A stretch of 64,000 nt of DNA. Source: Xylanibacter ruminicola (GTDB taxonomy: Bacteria; Bacteroidota; Bacteroidia; Bacteroidales; Bacteroidaceae). Shown here piece after piece: positions 32,429 to 40,693 of the stretch (the first letter of the stretch is position 1; every line of letters begins with the position of its first letter). The translations under genes and the position numbers were made by a program. The stretch is taken from NCBI RefSeq assembly GCF_900142525.1, contig NZ_FRBD01000018.1, positions 1-64,000 of the forward strand, given 5' to 3'. A model generated the notes under the pieces. That model had not been told where the DNA came from, searched no databases, and saw only the letters and a list, made by a program, of their open reading frames with translations.

Positions 32429-32801
32429 CCTCTTCAAACTCAACGTATTCATCGTCGCCCTTCTCGAAGATTTTCTTCTCTTCTTCCTGGCGTTGATCGA
32501 TGATAGTTACACCACCGCTTGTAGTTGTTCTACGAGCGGTTTTTCGTTCTGCAGACTCAGATGAAGTGCGCGAACCACTAGACTTAGTACCTTGAGCACC
32601 AGGTTTGCGACTACTCTTGAAGTAATCCTCACCAAAGGGATTACGATCTTTCTGTTCACGGCGTTTTCCCTGGCGATAAAGAAATTCCTCGGCGTCTTCA
32701 CGTAAGCGCTTTACATTGTGATACATGAAATTAATCACTATCATCACGATAATAGCAATGGCTATAACCCCAAACACAATAATGCCCAAAATAACCTGCA
32801 T
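32424..32801 (-). CDS. DUF4834 family membrane protein
   Basis: The 125-residue protein has one N-terminal membrane helix (residues about 3-25) and a basic, Ser/Arg-rich cytoplasmic region with NPFGEDYFK and an acidic end. This matches the Bacteroidetes DUF4834 family. Function is unknown. It lies downstream of pssA on the same strand after 13 bp and is likely co-transcribed with psd-pssA. Confidence 0.75.
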   Translation of the reverse strand: MQVILGIIVFGVIAIAIIVMIVINFMYHNVKRLREDAEEFLYRQGKRREQKDRNPFGEDYFKSSRKPGAQGTKSSGSRTSSESAERKTARRTTTSGGVTIIDQRQEEEKKIFEKGDDEYVEFEEV

Positions 32802-32814
32802 AGGCTACAGATTT

Positions 32815-33498
32815 TTACTTATTAGATTTGTTAGTAATTACAGACAGTAATACATACCATGCAATGATGGCCGCAAAGCCACTTACCCCCAAAAGGAGTA
32901 ACAATGGGATGCACGACAAGACGAAGATATACTTCACCTCGTTACCCTTCCACCCCCAATGCTTAAATTTGAGTGCAAACATGGGTATCTCAGCTATCAG
33001 CAGATAACAGCTGATGAAAACGCCAGTAATAATAACCAGCGAAAGGTTAGAACCGATGAATGGCGCCGTCTTCATCCAATCGCCAGCACCAGCAATCAAC
33101 GCCCCCCAGAACAGCGCATTAGCAGGAGTTGGGAGACCTATGAAACCCAAAGCCTGACGCTCGTCGAGGTTAAACTTTGCCAAGCGCAAAGCAGAAAAAG
33201 CCGCCATCACAAAAACAAGGAAAGGCAGCAGTTCTGTCTCTGGTCTGAGATATTCGAATACAATAGCCGATGGTGCGAAGCCAAAGGTAACATCATCAGC
33301 CAACGAGTCAAGCTCCTTGCCTATGGGCGATGAAACGCCCAGCAGACGAGCGCTCATGCCATCGAAGAAGTCGAACACGGCTCCGATGATGATAAAGAGC
33401 AATGCCATCTCGAAATCGCCCAAGAAGGCGAAGTAAGTAGCGATACAACCAGAAACAAGGTTGCAGCATGTTATCGTATTGGGAATATGCTTTTTAAA
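32815..33498 (-). CDS. pssA: CDP-diacylglycerol--serine O-phosphatidyltransferase
   Basis: The 227-residue membrane enzyme makes phosphatidylserine. The CDP-alcohol phosphotransferase motif is complete: D-F-F-D-G-M-S-A-R, then G, then D-S-L-A-D (about residues 46-70), followed by several membrane helices. ATG 33498 begins the family's MFKKHIPNTITCCNLVSG sequence; this ATG is itself the last bases of a heptamer array, and an upstream in-frame ATG (33522) would add MFNVQWS from the repeat. It follows psd in one operon, so both steps to phosphatidylethanolamine are together. Confidence 0.93.
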   Translation of the reverse strand, partial: FKKHIPNTITCCNLVSGCIATYFAFLGDFEMALLFIIIGAVFDFFDGMSARLLGVSSPIGKELDSLADDVTFGFAPSAIVFEYLRPETELLPFLVFVMAAFSALRLAKFNLDERQALGFIGLPTPANALFWGALIAGAGDWMKTAPFIGSNLSLVIITGVFISCYLLIAEIPMFALKFKHWGWKGNEVKYIFVLSCIPLLLLLGVSGFAAIIAWYVLLSVITNKSNK

Positions 33499-33530
33499 CA
33501 TTGACCATTGAACATTGAACATTGAACATT
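33498..33530. repeat. Heptamer array ACATTGA x4.7 between psd and pssA
   Basis: Units ACATTGA, CCATTGA, ACATTGA, ACATTGA, ACATT fill the whole psd-pssA gap and supply the pssA start codon on the minus strand. Confidence 0.9.
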
Positions 33531-34218
33531 ACGCCAGCTTGGCGATGACCGTCTGGTCGCCTGTGGTAGGCTGATTCATAGTAACACAAGCCTTAGCGCT
33601 AAGAGGAAGGAATACGTCTACGCGCGAACCTAACTTAATAAAGCCCAGGTGCTCATCGATATAGCACTCCTCTCCATCCTTGGCGTAGGTAACGATGCGA
33701 CGAGCCAATGCACCAGCTATCTGACGAACCAGGATATCTTCACCTTCTGGAGTGGTAATCATAATGTCTGCATGCTCGTTCTCTTCGCTGGCCTTAGGCA
33801 ACCAAGCCTTGTGGTAGTTTCCGTTAAAGTGCTTCACAAACTTAACTTTACCATCAACGGGATACCAGTTGGCATGCACGTTGAGCGGACTCATAAAGAT
33901 GGATATCATCAATCGCTTGTCGTGGAAATAGGTATTTTCCTCGGTCTCTTCTACCACAACAATTTTACCATCAGCTGGTGCTACCACCAACTTATCGGTA
34001 TCGCCATTAAAATAGCGAATAGGGCAACGATAGAAGTTGAGTGCGATGAACCATGCAGTAACGAAAATGGCCACAAATATCCAGAAAGGGATAGTTGTTT
34101 CAAGTCCGTACCACAATAATGAGCCTATACCAACGATAGCCATGGCACTGAGTGTCAACTCGTTAGTACCTTCACGATGAATTCTGATTTTCTTGAGTTT
34201 CTTTATTCTTTCTCCCAT
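33529..34218 (-). CDS. psd: Phosphatidylserine decarboxylase
   Basis: The 229-residue protein is a short-form, membrane-anchored decarboxylase that makes phosphatidylethanolamine. It has two N-terminal membrane helices, then [21 protein letters not shown] and the self-cleavage site Gly-Ser in [11 protein letters not shown], where the serine becomes the pyruvoyl group. It is first in an operon with pssA and the DUF4834 gene. A -7 box (TACCTTTGC, minus strand near 34247-34255) lies about 30 nt upstream of the start. Confidence 0.92.
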   Translation of the reverse strand: MGERIKKLKKIRIHREGTNELTLSAMAIVGIGSLLWYGLETTIPFWIFVAIFVTAWFIALNFYRCPIRYFNGDTDKLVVAPADGKIVVVEETEENTYFHDKRLMISIFMSPLNVHANWYPVDGKVKFVKHFNGNYHKAWLPKASEENEHADIMITTPEGEDILVRQIAGALARRIVTYAKDGEECYIDEHLGFIKLGSRVDVFLPLSAKACVTMNQPTTGDQTVIAKLA

Positions 34219-34362
34219 TAGTTACATTCCGATTGTTTCATTCTGGGTGCAAAGGTACATCTTTTTTTTGAGTATTACAAACTTTTCACTTTTTTCTTTT
34301 GGTTATCTCGAAAAATCAGCGTATCTTTGACGCTCCAAAATTAGCATTTTATACAATAAAAG

Positions 34363-37300
34363 ATGGAAGATTTCGTACATCTGCACGTACATACATATTA
34401 CTCGATACTCGATGGACAGTCGAGTATCAAAAAGCTTGTGGATAAGGCGCTGGCCGACGGCATGAAGGGCATGGCGATTACCGACCACGGCGACATGTTC
34501 GGTATTAAGGAATTTCACGACATCTGCAACGGTGTGAACAAACAACGTAAGAAAGACGGACTTGAACCATTCAAGCCAATCTTTGGTTGCGAGATGTATG
34601 TGGCACGTCGTGGCGACATGAGGTTGAAGGACACAAAAGAGGACCTTGGAGGATACCACCTGATAGTGTTGGCCAAGAATGCCCACGGCTACAAGAACCT
34701 GATTAAACTGGTTAGTAACTCGTGGGTGGATGGTTTCTACAACCGTCCACGTACCGACCACAAGGAGTTGGAGAAATATCATGAGGATCTGATAGTCTGC
34801 TCGGCCTGTATTGCAGGTGAGGTGCCAGCCAAGATTCTGAAAGGCGACATCGAGGGAGCACGCAAAGCCATCGAGTGGCACAAGAACCTGTGGGGCGACG
34901 ACTACTATCTGGAACTGCAGCGCCACGAGGTTAAGAATCCCGACCCTAGCTACAGGGCCAATCGCGAGACCTTCCCCCTACAGCAGCAAGCCAACAAGGT
35001 ACTAATAGAGCTGGCCAAGGAATACGGTGTAAAACTGGTTTGTACTAACGACTCGCACTTTGTTGACGAAGATAATGCCGAGGCGCACGACCACTTGTTG
35101 TGTTTGGCCACAGGTAAGGATCTGGACGACCCCACCCGCATGCTCTACTCAAAGCAGGAGTGGTTTAAGACTCAGCAGGAGATGAACGATATCTTCAGTG
35201 ATGTGCCTGAGGCTATGGCCAACACCGTAGAGATATTAAATAAGGTGGAGACCTACAGTCTGGATGCCGACCCCATCATGCCCTTCTTCCCCATCCCAGA
35301 GAGTTTTGGTACTGAGGAGGAATGGCGACAGAAGTTCACAGAGCAGCAACTCTACGACGAGTTTACCAGCGATGAGAACGGCGAAAACCAACTGCCACCC
35401 GAAGATGGCGAAAAGAAAATCAAGAAACTGGGCGGATACGACAAGATATACCGTATTAAGTTCGAGGCCGACTATCTGGCCAAGCTGGCATACGAAGGAG
35501 CTACAAAACGCTATGGCGACCCACTATCGAAAGAGGTTGACGACCGCATACGATTTGAGCTACACATCATGAAGACGATGGGTTTCCCTGGTTACTTCTT
35601 GATTGTGCAGGACTTTATCAACTCGGCTCGCGATGAGCTAGGTGTGATGGTTGGTCCTGGTCGTGGATCGGCTGCTGGTAGTGTAGTAGCCTATTGCTTA
35701 GGTATTACTAAAATCGACCCATTGAAGTACGACCTGCTGTTTGAGCGTTTCCTTAATCCAGACCGTATCTCGCTGCCTGATATCGATACCGACTTTGATG
35801 ATGACGGACGAGGCAAGGTGCTGAAATGGGTTATGGATAAGTATGGCCACGAGAATTGTGCACATATCATTACCTACGCATCGATGGCCACTAAGAACTC
35901 CATCAAGGACGTAGCACGAGTAGAGAATGTGCCCCTAGCTATATCGAACGCTCTGTGTAAGGCTATCCCTGACCGCCTGCCTGATGTAGATGGCAAGACA
36001 CCAAAGATGAATCTGGTGAACGCCATCAAGGCTGTACCTGAACTACAGGAGGCCGAGACATCAACAGATATACATCTGGCAAACACCATTAAATATGCCA
36101 AGATGCTTGAGGGTACCGTTCGCGGAACGGGTATCCACGCTTGCGGATTTATTATCTGCCGCGACCCAATTAGCGACCACGTGCCTGTGTCGACAGCCGA
36201 TGACCCTGACTTTAAGGGCACCAAGACCAACTGTACACAGTACGACGGACACGTGATTGAGTCGACAGGACTTATCAAGATGGACTTCCTGGGTCTGAAA
36301 ACCCTGTCAGAGTTGAAGGAGGCCTGTGCCAACATCAAGCGTACACGCGGTATTGATGTTGACCTGGACACCATTCCTATCGACGATCCCAAGACCTACG
36401 AACTATACCAGCAGGGACGCACCATCGGTACGTTCCAGTTCGAGTCGGCCGGTATGCAGAAATACCTGCGCGAGCTGCACCCAACAGTGTTCGAAGACCT
36501 GATTGCGATGAATGCCCTTTATCGTCCAGGCCCTATGGACTACATCCCCGACTTTATTAAGCGTAAGAACGGACTGGAGCCCATTACCTACCCCATCGAC
36601 TGCATGGAGAAGTACCTGAAGGACACCTACGGCATTACGGTTTATCAGGAGCAGGTGATGCTACTGAGCCGACAGCTGGCCGACTTCACCCGTGGTGAGA
36701 GTGACGCCCTGCGTAAAGCCATGGGTAAGAAGAAAAAAGATATTGTTGACGCCATGAAGCCTAAGTTCATCGAAGGCGGAAAGAAGAATGGTCACAATCC
36801 TGATATTCTTGAGAAGATATGGGCCGACTGGGAGAAGTTTGCATCGTATGCGTTCAACAAGTCGCATGCAGCCTGCTACTCATGGGTAGCATATCAGACA
36901 GCCTATCTGAAGGCGAACTACCCTGCTGAATACATGGCTGCCATCATGAGCCGACGTCGCGACCAGATAACAGAAATCACCAAGCTGATGGACGAGTGCA
37001 AGCAGATGGGCATTGCCACACTGGGCCCAGATGTTAACGAGTCGTACGAGAAGTTTGGTGTGAACCATCATGGTGAAATCCGATTCGGTCTGGGTGCCAT
37101 CAAGGGTATGGGCGACTCAGCAGCACTATCGATTATCGAAGAGCGCGAGAAGAACGGACCCTATAAGGATATCTACGATTTTGCACAGCGTGTGAACTTC
37201 TCGTCAGTAAACCGTAAGGCTTTCGAATCGCTGGCGCTGAGTGGTGGTTTCGACTCGTTTGGCATCCGTCGCGAAGATTTCTTTGCCACCAATCAGAAAG

Positions 37301-38100
37301 GCGAGACATTTATCGAGACACTTTGTCGCTACGGACAGCTGTACCAGCAGGAGAAGGCCGAGATGCAGAACTCGCTGTTCGGCATGTTTGGCGAGGGTGT
37401 AGAGATAGCCCAGCCACAAGTGCCCAAGAACGATATCCGTTGGAGCGATATCGAGCGACTGAACAAGGAGCGCGAGCTGGTAGGTATCTATCTTTCGGCC
37501 CATCCTTTGGACGAATACAAGATTATTCTCGACAACCTCTGCAACACCAGATGTGTCGAATTGGCAGATATTGCTAAGTTGGCAGATCGCGAGGATGTCA
37601 TACTCGGCGGCATCGTAACTGCCACCAAGACAGGCTTTACCAAGACAGGAAAGCCTTATGGTGTGGTAACCATCGAAGACTTCGACGGCTCAGGCGAGAT
37701 CTTCATGATGGGCGAGGAATGGGGACAGCGTGCTGGTATGTTCTCAATAGGCGCTTCGGTGTATATCACAGGTAAGGTAAAGTCGCGATTCCAATATAAC
37801 GAAAATGGTCCTAAAGACCTGAAGATTGGCGGTGTCGAGTTCCTACAGACCATCAAGGAGAGAGCTATCGATCGCATCACCATCTCTATGCTTACAGATA
37901 AGGTAGACGATGCATTGGTAAACGATCTGACAGAGATTATTAACGACAATCCTGGTAAGACCAAGCTCTTCTTCCAATTACGCGATTCAAGCGGCAGCTA
38001 TCACGTATTACTGCGAAGCAAACGCGAAGGAATAGACGTTAAAAACCAGTTGATTAACTACATCGAGACTCACGACGGATTGGCATACTCAATAAATTGA
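34363..38100 (+). CDS. dnaE: DNA polymerase III alpha subunit
   Basis: The 1245-residue replicative polymerase has an N-terminal PHP domain (HLHVHTYYSILDGQSSIKKL, TDHGDMFG), the C-family catalytic centre (GPGRGSAAGSVVAYCLGIT and the Asp triad region LPDIDTDFDDDGRGK), the thumb-fingers region with PGPMDYIPDFIKRK, and a C-terminal OB-fold (about 1030-1130). The length is normal for DnaE1. A TATCTTTGA box (34321-34330) lies about 30 nt upstream of the ATG. Confidence 0.98.
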   Translation: MEDFVHLHVHTYYSILDGQSSIKKLVDKALADGMKGMAITDHGDMFGIKEFHDICNGVNKQRKKDGLEPFKPIFGCEMYVARRGDMRLKDTKEDLGGYHLIVLAKNAHGYKNLIKLVSNSWVDGFYNRPRTDHKELEKYHEDLIVCSACIAGEVPAKILKGDIEGARKAIEWHKNLWGDDYYLELQRHEVKNPDPSYRANRETFPLQQQANKVLIELAKEYGVKLVCTNDSHFVDEDNAEAHDHLLCLATGKDLDDPTRMLYSKQEWFKTQQEMNDIFSDVPEAMANTVEILNKVETYSLDADPIMPFFPIPESFGTEEEWRQKFTEQQLYDEFTSDENGENQLPPEDGEKKIKKLGGYDKIYRIKFEADYLAKLAYEGATKRYGDPLSKEVDDRIRFELHIMKTMGFPGYFLIVQDFINSARDELGVMVGPGRGSAAGSVVAYCLGITKIDPLKYDLLFERFLNPDRISLPDIDTDFDDDGRGKVLKWVMDKYGHENCAHIITYASMATKNSIKDVARVENVPLAISNALCKAIPDRLPDVDGKTPKMNLVNAIKAVPELQEAETSTDIHLANTIKYAKMLEGTVRGTGIHACGFIICRDPISDHVPVSTADDPDFKGTKTNCTQYDGHVIESTGLIKMDFLGLKTLSELKEACANIKRTRGIDVDLDTIPIDDPKTYELYQQGRTIGTFQFESAGMQKYLRELHPTVFEDLIAMNALYRPGPMDYIPDFIKRKNGLEPITYPIDCMEKYLKDTYGITVYQEQVMLLSRQLADFTRGESDALRKAMGKKKKDIVDAMKPKFIEGGKKNGHNPDILEKIWADWEKFASYAFNKSHAACYSWVAYQTAYLKANYPAEYMAAIMSRRRDQITEITKLMDECKQMGIATLGPDVNESYEKFGVNHHGEIRFGLGAIKGMGDSAALSIIEEREKNGPYKDIYDFAQRVNFSSVNRKAFESLALSGGFDSFGIRREDFFATNQKGETFIETLCRYGQLYQQEKAEMQNSLFGMFGEGVEIAQPQVPKNDIRWSDIERLNKERELVGIYLSAHPLDEYKIILDNLCNTRCVELADIAKLADREDVILGGIVTATKTGFTKTGKPYGVVTIEDFDGSGEIFMMGEEWGQRAGMFSIGASVYITGKVKSRFQYNENGPKDLKIGGVEFLQTIKERAIDRITISMLTDKVDDALVNDLTEIINDNPGKTKLFFQLRDSSGSYHVLLRSKREGIDVKNQLINYIETHDGLAYSIN

Positions 38101-38164
38101 TGGCATGCATTTTGCTGGGAGTCAGATAGTTCACATAGTATTCACAATAAAAAAGGAAAAAACA

Positions 38165-38479
38165 ATGGAAGTAACAATCACAAAAGAGAACTTTGCAAGT
38201 CTGAAGGCTGGCAACCTGCCTTTGGTAGTTGATTTCTGGGCCACATGGTGTGGACCATGCCGTATGGTGGCTCCCATTATCGAAGAGTTGGCCAAGCAGT
38301 ACGATGGCAAAATCGTAGTTGGCAAGTGCGATGTTGAGGACAACGAGGATTTGGCTGCAGAGTTTGGTATCCGCAACATTCCTACCATCCTGTTCTTCAA
38401 GAATGGCGAGGTAGTTGATAAGCTTATCGGCGCCCAGTCGAAGGCTAAGTTTGAAGAGAAATTCGAAGCCCTGCTTTAA
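38165..38479 (+). CDS. trxA: Thioredoxin
   Basis: The 104-residue protein has the WCGPC active site (DFWATWCGPCRM), the cis-proline (RNIPTILFF) and the usual thioredoxin length. It reduces disulfides in cytosolic proteins. ATG 38165 is chosen over an in-frame upstream start at 38105, which would add a non-conserved stretch. It lies 64 bp after dnaE. The 174-bp gap to tsaE is filled by a REP-like element. Confidence 0.95.
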   Translation: MEVTITKENFASLKAGNLPLVVDFWATWCGPCRMVAPIIEELAKQYDGKIVVGKCDVEDNEDLAAEFGIRNIPTILFFKNGEVVDKLIGAQSKAKFEEKFEALL

Positions 38480-38494
38480 GTAAGCAGTAACTAT

Positions 38495-38638
38495 TTCCCC
38501 TCCTAAGGTAGGAGGGGTTAGGGGTGGTCTGAACAAGGGGAAATTACAAGCCTATGATTCTTTCCTTTGTTCAGACCCCTTTGGTTTCTTGCGCCCCTTC
38601 GGTAGCAAGCGGCAGAGCCGAGCGCCCCCTACTTAGGG
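38495..38638. repeat. REP-like GC-rich element
   Basis: The block starts with CCCCTCCTAAGGTAGGAGGG (a hairpin) and TTAGGGGTGGTCTGA. After about 70 bp it has a GCAAGCGGCAGAGCCGAGCG segment and ends with a CCCCCTACTTAGGGGG hairpin. Two of its parts recur in inverted order and orientation inside the gene at 50231-52570 (50896-50962), and the CCCCTCCTC/GAGGAGGGG hairpin recurs at 15809-15828. Confidence 0.75.
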
Positions 38639-38653
38639 GGAATAATTGTATGC

Positions 38654-39073
38654 TTATGCTTTACCTAACGAGATTACTCTTTCTCCTTCTGGAGTTACAT
38701 CAATCTTAACCTTTACGGCATCTTCAGGCAATACTTCTTCTATCAGTTCTGGCCATTCTATCAGACAGAGACATCCGCTATAGAAGTAGTCCTCATAGCC
38801 CATATCGTAAACCTCTTCCAGCTTTTTGATGCGGTAGAAATCAAAATGATAGATGCTCTCGCCCTCACCTGATGTGTACTCATTGATAATAGCGAATGTG
38901 GGTGATGTGATGACATCGTCTACACCCAAGGCCTCACAGATAGCCTTGATAAATGTGGTTTTTCCGGCTCCCATCTTTCCGTAGAAAGCAAACACACGAC
39001 TCTCGCCCATATTGGCGATAAACTCTCGGGCTGCATCCCCGATTTGTTCCAAACTGCTAATACGTATTTCCAT
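38654..39073 (-). CDS. tsaE: tRNA threonylcarbamoyladenosine biosynthesis ATPase
   Basis: The 139-residue P-loop ATPase drives the TsaBDE complex that makes t6A37 in tRNAs. Walker A GKMGAGKTTFIKAICEALG (about residues 32-50), SPTFAIINEY, HFDFYRI and IEWPELIE are all typical. It follows porX by 7 bp on the same strand, so the two genes share a transcript. Confidence 0.95.
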   Translation of the reverse strand: MEIRISSLEQIGDAAREFIANMGESRVFAFYGKMGAGKTTFIKAICEALGVDDVITSPTFAIINEYTSGEGESIYHFDFYRIKKLEEVYDMGYEDYFYSGCLCLIEWPELIEEVLPEDAVKVKIDVTPEGERVISLGKA

Positions 39074-39080
39074 ATCTATT

Positions 39081-40676
39081 TTATCTTTTCTTTCCTGTTA
39101 ATGTAATGAGCGGCACTATCATCTCCTCCATCGAGATGCCTCCGTGCTGGAAGGTGTCACGATAATACGACACATAGTAATTGTAGTTGTTCGGATAGGC
39201 GAAGAACGAGTCGCCTGTGGCAAACACATAGCTTGTAGAGAGGTTGGGCGATGGCAGCAAGGCCTTGCGTGGATCCTTGATCACAAACAGGCTCTTATTC
39301 TCATCGTAGCCTAAGTTCTTGCCCAACTTATAGCGCAGATTGGTGTTAGTATTCCTATCGCCTACAATCTTCACGGGTTGGGTACAGCGGATACTACCAT
39401 GATCGGTAGTCACTATGACCTTACAATCCATCTGGGCCAGCTGACGGAAGAAGTCGCTGATAACCGAATGACGGAACCACGACAAGGTGATGCTGCGATA
39501 GGCACTCTCATTATTGGCCAACTCACGCACCATCTTTGATTCTGTACGGGCGTGACTCAGCATATCGATAAAGTTGAACACCACCACGTTGAGTGGATTC
39601 TTGCTGATTTGCTGCATCTGTTGCATCAGCTTGTCGGCATCGGCCTGGGTGTTTATCTTGTGGTAAGTAAACGTCTCTTTACGGCGATAGCGCTCCAGCT
39701 GGGTGCGGATGAGGGGCTCTTCGTTCAGGTTCTTACCCTCTTCCTCGTCTTCATCTACCCAAAGATCTGGGAACATCTCCTGAATCTTATTGGGCATCAG
39801 TCCGCTGAAGATGGCATTGCGGGCATACTGGGTAGCGGTGGGCAGAATGCTGTAATACAGGTCTTCGTCGATATCGAAACTCGAACTCAACTCCTGCGAT
39901 AGCACACGCCATTGATCGTAGCGGAAGTTATCGAGCACCACGAGGAATACCTTTTTGCCCTCGTTGAGCAGAGGGTAAACCTTGGTTTTAAAAATATCGG
40001 GCGAGAGCATCGGCTTGCTAGCAGGGCTAGCATTTCTTGCCTGGCTAGCAGAACTAGTACTGCTAGCATTATCTAGCCAATCCAAATAATTTTGCTTAAT
40101 AAACTTCGCAAAGCCGTTATTGGCCTCTTCTTTCTGCATATGCAGCATCTCCATCATGCTGCTATCGGTGCTGCTCAGCTCCAGCTCCCAATGCACCAGG
40201 CGCTTGTATACATCCACCCAGTCTTGCCACGTGCGGCAATCCATAATCTGCATGGCTATCTGCTGGAAGTTCTGCTGATACTGACTTTGGGTAATCTCTG
40301 TTTCGATGGCCTTGCGATGAATGTTCTTCTTGAGCGTCAGGAGAATCTGGTTAGGGTTGACGGGCTTGATAAGATAGTCGGCTATCTTCTGTCCGATGGC
40401 CTGCTCCATAATGTTCTCCTCCTCGCTCTTAGTCACCATCACCACGGGTAGCGACGGATTGATTTCTTTGAGTACGCGCAAGGTTTCCAGACCACTTATT
40501 CCAGGCATCTGCTCATCGAGCAGCACGAGGTCGAAGTTACGCTGACGGCATTGGTCTATGGCATCGGTACCGTTGCTAACGGTCACGATTTCATAGCCTT
40601 TCTTCTCGAGGAACATGATGTGTGCCCTCAGTTGCTCAATCTCGTCGTCTACCCAGAGTAGTAATCCGTTTGTCAT
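39081..40676 (-). CDS. porX: PorX: response regulator with PglZ domain, type IX secretion regulator
   Basis: The 531-residue protein has an N-terminal receiver domain with Asp10/Asp11, phospho-acceptor Asp54 (VLLDEQMPG) and Lys in YLIKPVNP. A helical linker and a C-terminal PglZ (alkaline-phosphatase-like) domain follow (VVLDNFRYDQW, TTDHGS). This is the architecture of PorX, which controls type IX secretion genes. ATG 40676 begins MTNGLLLWVDDE. The linker near residues 212-232 (DNASSTSSASQARNASPASK) is encoded by CTAG-rich repeated DNA (40016-40077) and looks expanded. Confidence 0.92.
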   Translation of the reverse strand: MTNGLLLWVDDEIEQLRAHIMFLEKKGYEIVTVSNGTDAIDQCRQRNFDLVLLDEQMPGISGLETLRVLKEINPSLPVVMVTKSEEENIMEQAIGQKIADYLIKPVNPNQILLTLKKNIHRKAIETEITQSQYQQNFQQIAMQIMDCRTWQDWVDVYKRLVHWELELSSTDSSMMEMLHMQKEEANNGFAKFIKQNYLDWLDNASSTSSASQARNASPASKPMLSPDIFKTKVYPLLNEGKKVFLVVLDNFRYDQWRVLSQELSSSFDIDEDLYYSILPTATQYARNAIFSGLMPNKIQEMFPDLWVDEDEEEGKNLNEEPLIRTQLERYRRKETFTYHKINTQADADKLMQQMQQISKNPLNVVVFNFIDMLSHARTESKMVRELANNESAYRSITLSWFRHSVISDFFRQLAQMDCKVIVTTDHGSIRCTQPVKIVGDRNTNTNLRYKLGKNLGYDENKSLFVIKDPRKALLPSPNLSTSYVFATGDSFFAYPNNYNYYVSYYRDTFQHGGISMEEMIVPLITLTGKKR

Positions 40677-40693
40677 ATATATCGTAGCATTAA

